A DNA stretch of 24,097 nucleotides, taken from JANMAT01 sp031359995 (GTDB lineage: Bacteria > Actinomycetota > Acidimicrobiia > Acidimicrobiales > Ilumatobacteraceae). The notes below the pieces were generated by a model. The model ran no database searches. It was not told the DNA's origin and saw only the letters and a list, made by a program, of their open reading frames with translations. Positions 15,616-21,642 of this stretch are shown here, in pieces. Where the stretch lies: the NCBI GenBank assembly GCA_031359995.1, contig JANMAT010000041.1, forward strand, positions 1 through 24,097. The letters run 5' to 3'. The position numbers were made by a program, and so were the translations under genes. Numbering within the stretch: position 1 is the stretch's first letter; each line of letters starts with the position of its first letter.

Positions 15616-16135
15616 TCAGCCCTTCGTCGTGGTCGTGGGCGTCGGCAGCTTGGTGACCACGCCACCGGCGTGGGACGGCTCGTTGGGGAAGACGAGCACG
15701 CACGTCACCGTCTTGTCCTTGCGCTTGTTCCACGAGTCGAACGAGGGGCAGCAGGTAGCTGATGTCGTACCCGTCGTCGGGGCTCACGTGCAGCGCGGTC
15801 TGCAGCTCGCCGACGCACTGGGCGTCGGCCCACTGGCCGAGGCTGGCCACGCCGGGGAACGCATCGGCCGGGTGGGCGACCGTGGCGAACACCTCCTGCG
15901 CGTGGGCCTGGCCGCACGGCACGAGGGCGACCTTGGCCACCTCCCCGGCGGCGTCGGAGTCGGGCTTCAGGCAGTCGCCACGACGCAGGTCGAACACCGA
16001 CCACGTACCGGCCTTGGTGACCGCGCCGCTCGCGTCGCGCGCGGATGAGCCGCTGCCGCTGCACGCCGCGAGCGCGGTCATCGTGAGCAACACGAGCGCG
16101 GTGCGGGATCGGGTGATGAGGGAGATCGAACGCAT
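15616..16135 (-). pseudogene. Septum-formation-family lipoprotein, one frameshift
   Basis: A strong AGGAGG 6 nt before the ATG at 16135 starts a protein with a lipoprotein signal peptide. It has basic SRTAL, a hydrophobic core and lipobox LAAC with Cys25, which lgt in this window could modify. The body (VFDLRRGDCL, VPCGQAHAQEVFA, WADAQC) matches the septum-formation (Septum_form) family of actinobacterial envelope proteins. After SYLLP the frame breaks. Dropping one base from the GGGG run at 15745-15748 restores SFDSWNKRKDKTVTCVLVFP and a stop (15616-15618) just before the PAAR-like start, giving 172 aa. The frame-corrected C-terminus contains the expected late Cys. It is therefore either a recent pseudogene or a homopolymer sequencing error. 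Confidence 0.75.
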
Positions 16136-16152
16136 GGTGGGCCTCCTGCCGG

Positions 16153-17107
16153 TCAAGTCGTGGTGGTGGTGCCGGAGACGGCGGTCGTGGTCGTGGTGGC
16201 GGCCGCCGTGGTCGTCGTGGTCGTCGCCGCCACCGTGGTCGCCGCCGCCGCCGCCGCCGTGGTCGTCGTGGTGGTCGGCGGCGGGGTCAGGTGCAGAGCG
16301 AGCGACTTGGCGACCTGGGCGCCGTTGGTCACGGTGGCGCCGACGGTCCCGGCGTCGTAGCCCGAGGCGCTGGCGGTGATCGTGTACGTGCCGGCGGCGA
16401 GGAGCCCGGCGTACTGGTAGGTACCGGGTGTGTCCACCGACTCGGCGAGCGCCACCGGCGTGCCGCCGACGTCCATGGTGACCGTGGCCCCGGCGAGCGC
16501 CGCCGGGGTGATCGCCGAATCGGTGAGGGTCAGCGTGACCTTCTCCCGCTTGAGCGTGAGCGACGGCGGCGACACGCCGCTGCCCAGCGGGGCGGTGAAC
16601 GTGAGTGCGCCGTCGCGCCGGCCGGTCGCCGACACGGTGAACCCGTAGGTTCCCGTGCGCACCACGAGGGTGAGCACGTTGCCGCTCACGCTCTGGCTGA
16701 TCACCGCGTGGGGGCCACCCGTCTTCGTCGCCGTGATGCCGGACAGCGCGGTCACCGCGGTGTCGGGCGATGTCGATCGTGACCGAGGCGGACGTCGACG
16801 AGTGGTCATCGGCGGTGGCGGTGATGGTCCACGTACCCGGCTCGAGCGGCAGTGTTGCCGGGCTGGTCGAAGCCGACCTCGTGTTGGAGCCCGAGGTGGC
16901 GGTGTAGGTGCCGCCACCGTTCTTCGACGCGGTCACGGTCGCGCCGGGCAGCACCACGTCGAGCGTGCTGCCCGGGTAGGACACGGCGACACCGGTCAGC
17001 GGCGGGGTGCCGGACGCGCTCGACGCCACCGTCAGGTCGAGCAGGGGCAAACCAGAGCTCTCCCGGAACTTCGGAAGGTCTCTGCACGGGTCGCCCCCGA
17101 TCGGCAT
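16153..17107 (-). pseudogene. Ig/carboxypeptidase-regulatory-like repeat protein, one frameshift
   Basis: Two frames joined by one shift encode about 317 aa of beta-sandwich domains. The first part (17107 to about 16775) holds PLTGVAVSYPG and TATSGSN, ending WTITATADDHSS and SASVTIDI. Removing one base near 16762-16771 continues into PDTAVTALSGITATKTGG, GTYGFTVSATG and a carboxypeptidase-regulatory-like domain (LAGATVTMDVGG, YAGLLAAGTYTITASASGYD). The C-terminus is a Thr/Ala-rich tail. No signal peptide is seen after the ATG at 17107, which lies only 14 nt from the divergent PLP-enzyme start, so the true N-terminus may have been lost. In injection-system loci such domains are attached to the DUF4255/Pvc16-like baseplate partner; that link is speculative. 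The stop is 17 nt before the lipoprotein start. Confidence 0.6.
16156..16288 (-). repeat. Thr/Ala-rich coding microsatellite
   Basis: Tandem ACC/ACG/GCC/GCG codons encode a tail made almost only of runs of four to six Thr alternating with Ala runs, after a PPP. On the plus strand this reads as GTGGTCGTC-type triplet repeats. It is a low-complexity, probably extended and possibly glycosylated linker. Such tracts are prone to slippage and may vary in length between strains. Confidence 0.8.
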
Positions 17108-17121
17108 GGGAACCTGGAGGC

Positions 17122-18165
17122 ATGACGCTCTCTCCCCGCACGCTGGCGGTGACCGCCGGCCGTCCGCGCCGGCCCGGCGCCCCGCTGAACGCTCCGATCG
17201 TGCTGGCCTCGAACTTCCGCGAGAGCGGCGAGTACTCCCGTGACGGTGGCACCGAGACGTGGCAGGCGCTGGAGGAGGCGTTGGGGGCGCTCGAGGGCGG
17301 TCGGGCCGTCACGTTCGCCAGCGGCATGGCCGCCGCCTCGGCCGCCATCCACGCCCTCGCCGCGAAGGTCATGGTGCTGCCCACGGTGAGCTACATGGGC
17401 GTGCGGGCCCTGGTGGCCGAACTGGAGCGCCAGGGCCACCTGGAGCTGCGCCCGGTCGACATCACCGACGCCGACGCGGTGGAGGCGGCCATGGTGGGCG
17501 CCGATGTGGTGTGGCTGGAGACACCCACGAACCCCACGCTCGACGAGGCCGACCTGCCCCGCCTGTGCGCGTCGGCCCGGGCCGCCGGCGCCCGGGTGGT
17601 GGTCGACTCCACCTTCGCCACACCGCTGGTGCAGCGCCCGCTGGAGCACGGCGCCGATCTGGTGCTGCACTCGGCCACGAAGTTCATCGGTGGACACAGC
17701 GATCTCTTGCTCGGCGTGCTGGTGACGGGCGACGACGCCCTGTACGAGCGCGTGACCGCGGCCCGCACGTACCTGGGCGCCACGCCGGGGGCGCTGGAGG
17801 CGTTCCTGGCCCTGCGGGGCCTGCGCACCCTGCCCGTGCGCTTCGAGGCGGCCCAATCCAACGCCCGCGTGCTCGTCGACCGCCTGCGGGGCCACCCCGC
17901 GGTGACCCAGGTGCGCTACCCGGGCAACGGCGGCATGGTGTCGTTCATCGTGCGGGGCGGGGCGGGGCCGGCCGACGCCGTGTGCGCCGCGGTGGAGCTG
18001 GTGGTGATGGCCACGAGCCTGGGCGGCGTGGAGAGCACGATGGAACGCCGCCAGAAGTACGCGGGCGACGCCGGAGTCGACCCGGGCCTGATCCGCATGA
18101 GCGTGGGCATCGAGGACGTGGACGACATCTGGCGCGATCTGCGCCAGGCGTTGGACGGCGCCTGA
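17122..18165 (+). CDS. Compact Cys/Met-metabolism PLP-dependent enzyme
   Basis: Fold-type I PLP enzyme of 347 aa in the cystathionine gamma-synthase/gamma-lyase family, which handles sulfur amino acids by beta/gamma elimination or replacement. Seen: YSR at 38-40 (phosphate-binding Tyr/Arg), FASGMAA at 65-71, Tyr91 stacking position in SYMG, WLETPTNP, Asp162 in VVDSTFATP and the Schiff-base Lys187 in SATKFIGGHSD. LGGVES and IRMSVGIED follow. It is about 40 residues shorter than usual, because the stretch between VRYPG and GGMVSF is nearly absent. The ATG at 17122 has GGAGG unusually close (1 nt). It is divergent from the Ig-like gene and convergent with the next gene. Exact reaction cannot be assigned. 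Confidence 0.9.
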   Translation: MTLSPRTLAVTAGRPRRPGAPLNAPIVLASNFRESGEYSRDGGTETWQALEEALGALEGGRAVTFASGMAAASAAIHALAAKVMVLPTVSYMGVRALVAELERQGHLELRPVDITDADAVEAAMVGADVVWLETPTNPTLDEADLPRLCASARAAGARVVVDSTFATPLVQRPLEHGADLVLHSATKFIGGHSDLLLGVLVTGDDALYERVTAARTYLGATPGALEAFLALRGLRTLPVRFEAAQSNARVLVDRLRGHPAVTQVRYPGNGGMVSFIVRGGAGPADAVCAAVELVVMATSLGGVESTMERRQKYAGDAGVDPGLIRMSVGIEDVDDIWRDLRQALDGA

Positions 18166-18193
18166 CCACCTGCGCCGAGCCGGGTGGTCAGGC
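18160..18193. terminator. Shared bidirectional hairpin containing both stop codons
   Basis: A perfect 11-bp inverted repeat (GCCTGACCACC, 18160-18170, with GGTGGTCAGGC, 18183-18193) surrounds a 12-nt loop. The left arm contains the TGA of the PLP-enzyme gene and the right arm the TGA of the convergent minus-strand gene. The hairpin forms in either transcript, so it can serve as terminator for both. No U tract follows it. Confidence 0.6.
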
Positions 18194-18817
18194 CGGCTTC
18201 ACGCGCACGCTGGCCAGCAGCGGGTCGGCCACCTCGTCGGACGCGTTCTTCGCCGCCGCCACCTGCGCCCACACGACGGTGCCGCCCGGCCCCGCGGCCG
18301 CCGCCTCGAGCCAGTCGGGGCCGGCGCCCGGGCAGGCCCGAAACCGCACCAGCGTCCAGGTGAAGTCACCGAGCTCGCGGGTGCGGGTCGGACCTCGGTC
18401 GCAGCCCTCGTGCGCGGCCCCCGCCACCTGGGCCTCAGGTGTGGCCGCGGCATGGGTGGTGATGGTGACGAAGGCGCCGGGCACCGCTCGGCTCCTGGCC
18501 CAGGCGTGCGGGTCGGGGGCGACGATCAGCGAGGGCTCCGGCGGTGTGACGGTGCCGTCCGGCCCGGTCCAACCGTCGCCGCTGGCCGACCAGGCACCGG
18601 GCAGGATCAGCGACAACCGACCCGTGCGGTCCTGCACCCGCTCGGCGCCCGTCGGGCGAGCCACGCGCCACAGCCCGAGGGTCACGACCGCCAGGACGAC
18701 CAGGGTCACGACCCCGCGGTAGCGCCGGCCCCGTCGGCCAGGTGTCGTGGGCGACGAAGGGTCCGACGGCGAGCGAGGCCCGACGCGGGGCTCCCCTGTC
18801 TGGTCCGATGCCGCCAT
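18188..18817 (-). CDS. Membrane-anchored extracytoplasmic protein, unknown function
   Basis: Protein of 209 aa that I cannot assign to a family. A Pro/Ser-rich, basic N-terminus (1-34, ending GRRGRRYRG) precedes a single hydrophobic helix (about 35-52), followed by an extracytoplasmic domain of about 150 residues. That domain has RLSLILPGAWS, FVTITTHAA and two cysteines (139 and 162) that could form a disulfide. The layout resembles small actinobacterial lipoprotein-like or PsbP-like folds, but this is only a guess. ATG start at 18817; no strong ribosome-binding site seen. The gene is divergent from the CoA-transferase over a 108-bp regulatory interval and convergent with the PLP enzyme. Confidence 0.75.
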   Translation of the reverse strand: MAASDQTGEPRVGPRSPSDPSSPTTPGRRGRRYRGVVTLVVLAVVTLGLWRVARPTGAERVQDRTGRLSLILPGAWSASGDGWTGPDGTVTPPEPSLIVAPDPHAWARSRAVPGAFVTITTHAAATPEAQVAGAAHEGCDRGPTRTRELGDFTWTLVRFRACPGAGPDWLEAAAAGPGGTVVWAQVAAAKNASDEVADPLLASVRVKPA

Positions 18818-18859
18818 CCGCCCATCTTGGCCGGAACCGTCGCCCCGCGCCCGCTGGGC

Positions 18860-18898
18860 TTGATCGGATCAACGTTGACCCCGATCAACCTTGACCCC
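18860..18898. promoter_or_regulatory. Nested operator repeats upstream of the CoA-transferase
   Basis: In the divergent 108-bp gap, TTGATCGG (18860-18867) and CCGATCAA (18881-18888) form a perfect inverted repeat. Inside it lies the perfect palindrome TCAACGTTGA (18869-18878). ATCAACGTTGACCCC (18868-18882) recurs with one mismatch at 18884-18898, a 16-bp period. The second copy contains TTGACC (18891-18896); CACGCT lies 17 nt later and 6 nt before the GTG at 18926, which would suit a leaderless promoter. The site probably binds a dimeric regulator twice. Confidence 0.5.
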
Positions 18899-18925
18899 CG
18901 CGGCGGCACCACCCACGCTGGCGCC

Positions 18926-20254
18926 GTGCCGACGTCCTCCCTGTTCGACCAGCTGCAGCCCGACGGTGCATCGCCGGTGCCCGTCACGTTCAACGGCACG
19001 GGTGCGCTGCCGTCGGCGTTCGCCGTCACCGATCTGGCCGCGGCCTCGATCGCCGGTGCGGCGGCCGAGGTGGCCGCGCTGGCCGGTGCGCCGTGGGTGA
19101 CGGTGGACCGGCGCCTGGCGTCGTGGTGGTTCCTGACCACCATCCGGCCCCACGGGTGGGAGCTGCCACCGGTGTGGGACGCGGTGGCCGGCGACTACGC
19201 CGCGGCCGACGGGTGGATCCGTCTGCACACGAACGCGCCCCACCACCGGGCCGCCGCGCTGGCCGTGCTGGGCGTGCCCGCCCAGCGCGAGCTGGTGGCC
19301 ACCGCCGTGGCCGACTGGACGGCTGCCGCGCTGGAGGACGCCGTGGTGGCCGCCGGCGGGTGCGCGGCCGCGATGCGCAGCCTGGAGAGCTGGACCGTGC
19401 ACCCGCAGGGAGTCGCGGTGGCCGCCGAGCCACTGATCGACTGGAGCCCGGCCGACGGATCGCCTCGGGCCTCGGGTCGCAGTGTCGACCCCGCCCGTCC
19501 CCTCGCCGGGGTGAGGGTGCTCGACCTGACCCGCGTGCTGGCCGGCCCGGTGGCCACCCGCTTCCTCGCCGGCTACGGCGCCGACGTGCTGCGCCTGGAC
19601 CCGCCCGACTGGGACGAGGCGGCGGTGGTGCCCGAGGTGACGAGGGGCAAGCGGTGTGCCCGGGTCGACCTGCGCACCGCCGATGGTCGGGCCACGTTCG
19701 ACGCGCTGCTGGCCGAGGCCGACGTGCTCGTGCACGGCTACCGCAGCGACGCGCTGGCCCGACTGGGTCTCGACGCCGCCCACCGCCGTCGGGTGCGGCC
19801 GGGCCTGGTCGACGTGGCCCTGGATGCCTACGGCTGGACCGGTCCGTGGTCGACGCGGCGCGGGTTCGACAGCCTGGTGCAGATGAGCGCCGGCATCGCT
19901 CACGAGGGCCAGCGGGTGAGCGGCCGCGACCGCCCGACCCCACTGCCGGCCCAGGCCCTCGATCACGCCACCGGCTACCTGATGGCCGCCGCCGCGGTGC
20001 GCGGGCTGCGCGCCGGCACCGGTGGGAGCGCACGCCTGTCGCTGGCCCGCACGGCGCTGCTGCTCACCGGCGCAGCGCGCGGTTCGTTCGACGACACGTT
20101 GCTGGCGGCCTCCGAGGCCGACGAGGAGCCGACCATGGAGCGCACGCCATGGGGGGCGGCCCACCGTCTGCGCTCGCCCGTCACCATCCCCGGCGTCGAG
20201 GCCGTGTGGGACCGCCCCGCCACGGCGCTCGGCTCCAGCCCGCCCCGCTGGTAG
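18926..20254 (+). CDS. CaiB/BaiF (family III) CoA-transferase with swapped halves
   Basis: Protein of 442 aa related to family III acyl-CoA transferases, which move CoA between carboxylic acids. The order of parts is unusual. Residues about 60-185 look like the small/C-terminal CaiB region (GDYAAADGWIRLHTNAPHHRA, ALAVLGVP, AAGGCAAAMRS). The block usually found at the very N-terminus (PLAGVRVLDLTRVLAGPVA, then GADVLRLDPP) begins only near residue 192. Asp346 in ALDHATGYL is the probable counterpart of the catalytic Asp of formyl-CoA transferase. A GTG start at 18926 fits; upstream codons are the regulatory repeats. The gene stands alone. It could be a circular permutation or a fusion of two CaiB halves, and the substrate is unknown. 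Confidence 0.85.
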   Translation: MPTSSLFDQLQPDGASPVPVTFNGTGALPSAFAVTDLAAASIAGAAAEVAALAGAPWVTVDRRLASWWFLTTIRPHGWELPPVWDAVAGDYAAADGWIRLHTNAPHHRAAALAVLGVPAQRELVATAVADWTAAALEDAVVAAGGCAAAMRSLESWTVHPQGVAVAAEPLIDWSPADGSPRASGRSVDPARPLAGVRVLDLTRVLAGPVATRFLAGYGADVLRLDPPDWDEAAVVPEVTRGKRCARVDLRTADGRATFDALLAEADVLVHGYRSDALARLGLDAAHRRRVRPGLVDVALDAYGWTGPWSTRRGFDSLVQMSAGIAHEGQRVSGRDRPTPLPAQALDHATGYLMAAAAVRGLRAGTGGSARLSLARTALLLTGAARGSFDDTLLAASEADEEPTMERTPWGAAHRLRSPVTIPGVEAVWDRPATALGSSPPRW

Positions 20255-20273
20255 GGCGCCGCTGCACATCGGG

Positions 20274-20675
20274 TCACCACTGCGGCGGAGCATCGCGTCG
20301 GCGGGGCTGACCGTCCCACTCCACGAGTGGTGCGGATTGCCACCACCAGTCGGCCTCCTGTGGCGGCCGCCCGCCGAGCGGGGCTCGTCCGGTCGCCCAG
20401 AGCAGGCCGGCCCATCCGCTGCCTTCGCGAGGCGTCCAGGGAAGCACGCGCTCGACGACGGCCGCCGCGAGCCGGTCGCCGGGCGGCGGCACGACGGGAG
20501 CGCCACGGCAGCGATGTCGTAGCCGTGGACGAGGAGCTCGGTGCAGGCCATCCCGATCCATCCGGTGCGCAGCCGAGCTCACGTCGTCTGGTGCGAGGTC
20601 CATCAGCCCAGTCTCGCGGAGGTACCGATGCCCCCGCCCCCATTTCGGACCTCGCCGGGAGCGACCGGTCGTCAC
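20274..20675 (-). pseudogene. Remnant of mycothiol-type maleylpyruvate isomerase/DinB-like protein
   Basis: The minus strand encodes recognisable family text in pieces. DLAPDDVSSAA is followed, after a shift near 20550-20560, by TGWIGMACTELLVHGYDIAA. After a second shift near 20485-20495 comes VVPPPGDRLAAAVVERVLPW, then GWAGLLWATGRAPLGGRP, WWWQSAPLVEWDG and a stop at 20274. The last blocks (LLWATGR, APL-EWDG) are typical of the actinobacterial mycothiol-dependent isomerase-like group. Two compensating indels within about 80 bases, and no recognisable N-terminal half upstream of 20675, point to a pseudogene. Sequencing error could explain the indels but not the missing N-terminus. Confidence 0.6.
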
Positions 20676-20720
20676 CGCGCCGGTCGCCGGGCGACGATGG
20701 CCCCCTCACGCCGAACCCCG

Positions 20721-20969
20721 ATGGCGCCCTACGATCGACGTGTGACGCCTCGCATCTTCGTCCTGTGGCGTGGCCGCTGGTGGGTGAGCGCGCTCATGGC
20801 CGGCGGCTTCCTCGTCTCCCTGTTCGTTCGTTCCCCGTCCAACAGCTTCGTCCCGTCCTGGCTCTCGACCACACTCAAGGTGAGCCTCGCGCTCGCCTAT
20901 GCCGTCATGAGCGTCGTGCAGCTCGTCGGACTTCGGCGGCACGGACGCGCACCGTCACCGCAGGGCTGA
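20721..20969 (+). CDS. Small two-helix membrane protein
   Basis: Short protein of 82 aa (or 75 aa from the GTG at 20742) of unknown family. After the basic LWRGRWW there is one hydrophobic helix (WVSALMAGGFLVSLFV), a polar loop with SPSNSF, and a second helix (LKVSLALAYAVMSVVQLVGL), ending in a basic tail. Topology is probably both termini inside. Neither start has a clear Shine-Dalgarno. It lies among degraded genes, so it may be a surviving small gene or a fragment. Confidence 0.5.
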   Translation: MAPYDRRVTPRIFVLWRGRWWVSALMAGGFLVSLFVRSPSNSFVPSWLSTTLKVSLALAYAVMSVVQLVGLRRHGRAPSPQG

Positions 20970-21111
20970 GCGCCTGCACCGATGGGGCGCCCCGGATGGC
21001 CCTCCGGCCCCACGCCGTCGCGCCGCCGACGTCGCCTCCTGCTCGTCGGTCTCGCCCCAGTGGCCGGAGAGGCAGCCGACAACGGCGAGGTTCGAGGCGT
21101 GGTCGCCGTAC

Positions 21112-21267
21112 GTGAACGACGTGATCGCCGGACCCCCGGCTCGCAGCCTCGCCATCGCGCTCGCCGCCGTGCACGCGGCTCCCGACGACGACGCCCGCAC
21201 CTGGCTGGGCATGACCCTGCTCGAACCGCTCCTGGACCTGCACGCGGTCGAGATCTTCGACCTCTGA
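21112..21267 (+). pseudogene. Orphan reading-frame fragment, unknown family
   Basis: The frame ending at 21267 reads like real protein: ARFEAWSPYVNDVIAG, SLAIALAAVHAAPDDDA, then WLGMTLLEPLLDLHAVEIFDL in two short blocks. The only start codon inside it is the GTG at 21112 (51 aa), although the protein-like text continues upstream to about 21040 without any ATG/GTG/TTG. The N-terminus therefore seems missing. The C-terminal block vaguely recalls small immunity-type or DUF6869-like domains, but I cannot assign it. The interval 20970-21111 holds no other recognisable gene. Confidence 0.35.
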
Positions 21268-21642
21268 TCAGCGCCGACCGGTCCCTCGTCCTCCAGTCCT
21301 ATCGTGGCGAGATGGCTCGCTACGTGATCGATGCTCCGACTCTGCTGCACCTGGTGGCCGAGAACGTGGCGGTCGGTTCCGGCCACCAGCTCGTCGCGCC
21401 CGACCTGATCCGCTCCCAGGCGCGATGTCATGGTCGCTCAACTCGCTGGCGGTGACGACCGCAAAGTCCACATCACTCGTCAGGTCGAAGTCGCCGATCG
21501 CCAATGAGCCGACCGGGTACAGCCCGACGAGGTTGCTCCCGAGGACGGCCCGGAGCGTGCCGGCGTGCTCGACCAGCACCTCGTCGAGGCGCAGATAGGG
21601 CGTGACGCGTCCCGGCGTTGTGTCGATGGCCCGATCGTCCAT
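21268..21642 (-). pseudogene. 5' fragment of an aminoglycoside-type nucleotidyltransferase
   Basis: The ATG at 21642 overlaps the stop of the upstream phosphotransferase (TGATG). The first 73 residues resemble ANT/AadA-like nucleotidyltransferases: LVGLYPVGSLAIGDFD (GS at 45-46), then TSDVDFAVVT with the metal-binding Asp57 and Asp59, then ELSDHDI. Beyond about 21425 the frame continues only as the antisense of the PIN fragment (Gly/Arg-rich) to a stop at 21268. The rest of the enzyme, normally about 170 more residues, is absent, so activity is unlikely. Confidence 0.65.
21312..21455 (+). pseudogene. 5' fragment of a VapC-like PIN-domain toxin gene
   Basis: The ATG at 21312 begins MARYVIDAPTLLHLVAE, followed by VAVGSGHQLVAPDLIRSQA, a good match to the first 38 residues of small PIN-domain (VapC-type) ribonucleases. 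The first acidic active-site residue is Asp6. After RSQA (about 21422) similarity stops, and the frame ends at 21455, so the remaining roughly 90 residues with the other catalytic acids are missing. It cannot be an active nuclease. No antitoxin gene is visible just upstream, unless the orphan fragment ending at 21267 is its remnant. Confidence 0.6.

Noticed and set aside
16156..16288. Repeat block considered as a CRISPR array
   Set aside because: Triplet microsatellite without separate spacers or conserved repeat units of 25-40 bp, and no cas gene nearby.
16160..16360. Plus-strand poly-Val/Ala frame that looks like a membrane segment
   Set aside because: It is the reverse complement of the Thr/Ala tail; the hydrophobicity is an artefact of the triplet repeat.
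20982..21311. Upstream in-frame extension of the PIN fragment
   Set aside because: Arg-rich text with no family resemblance; PIN homology begins precisely at the ATG at 21312.
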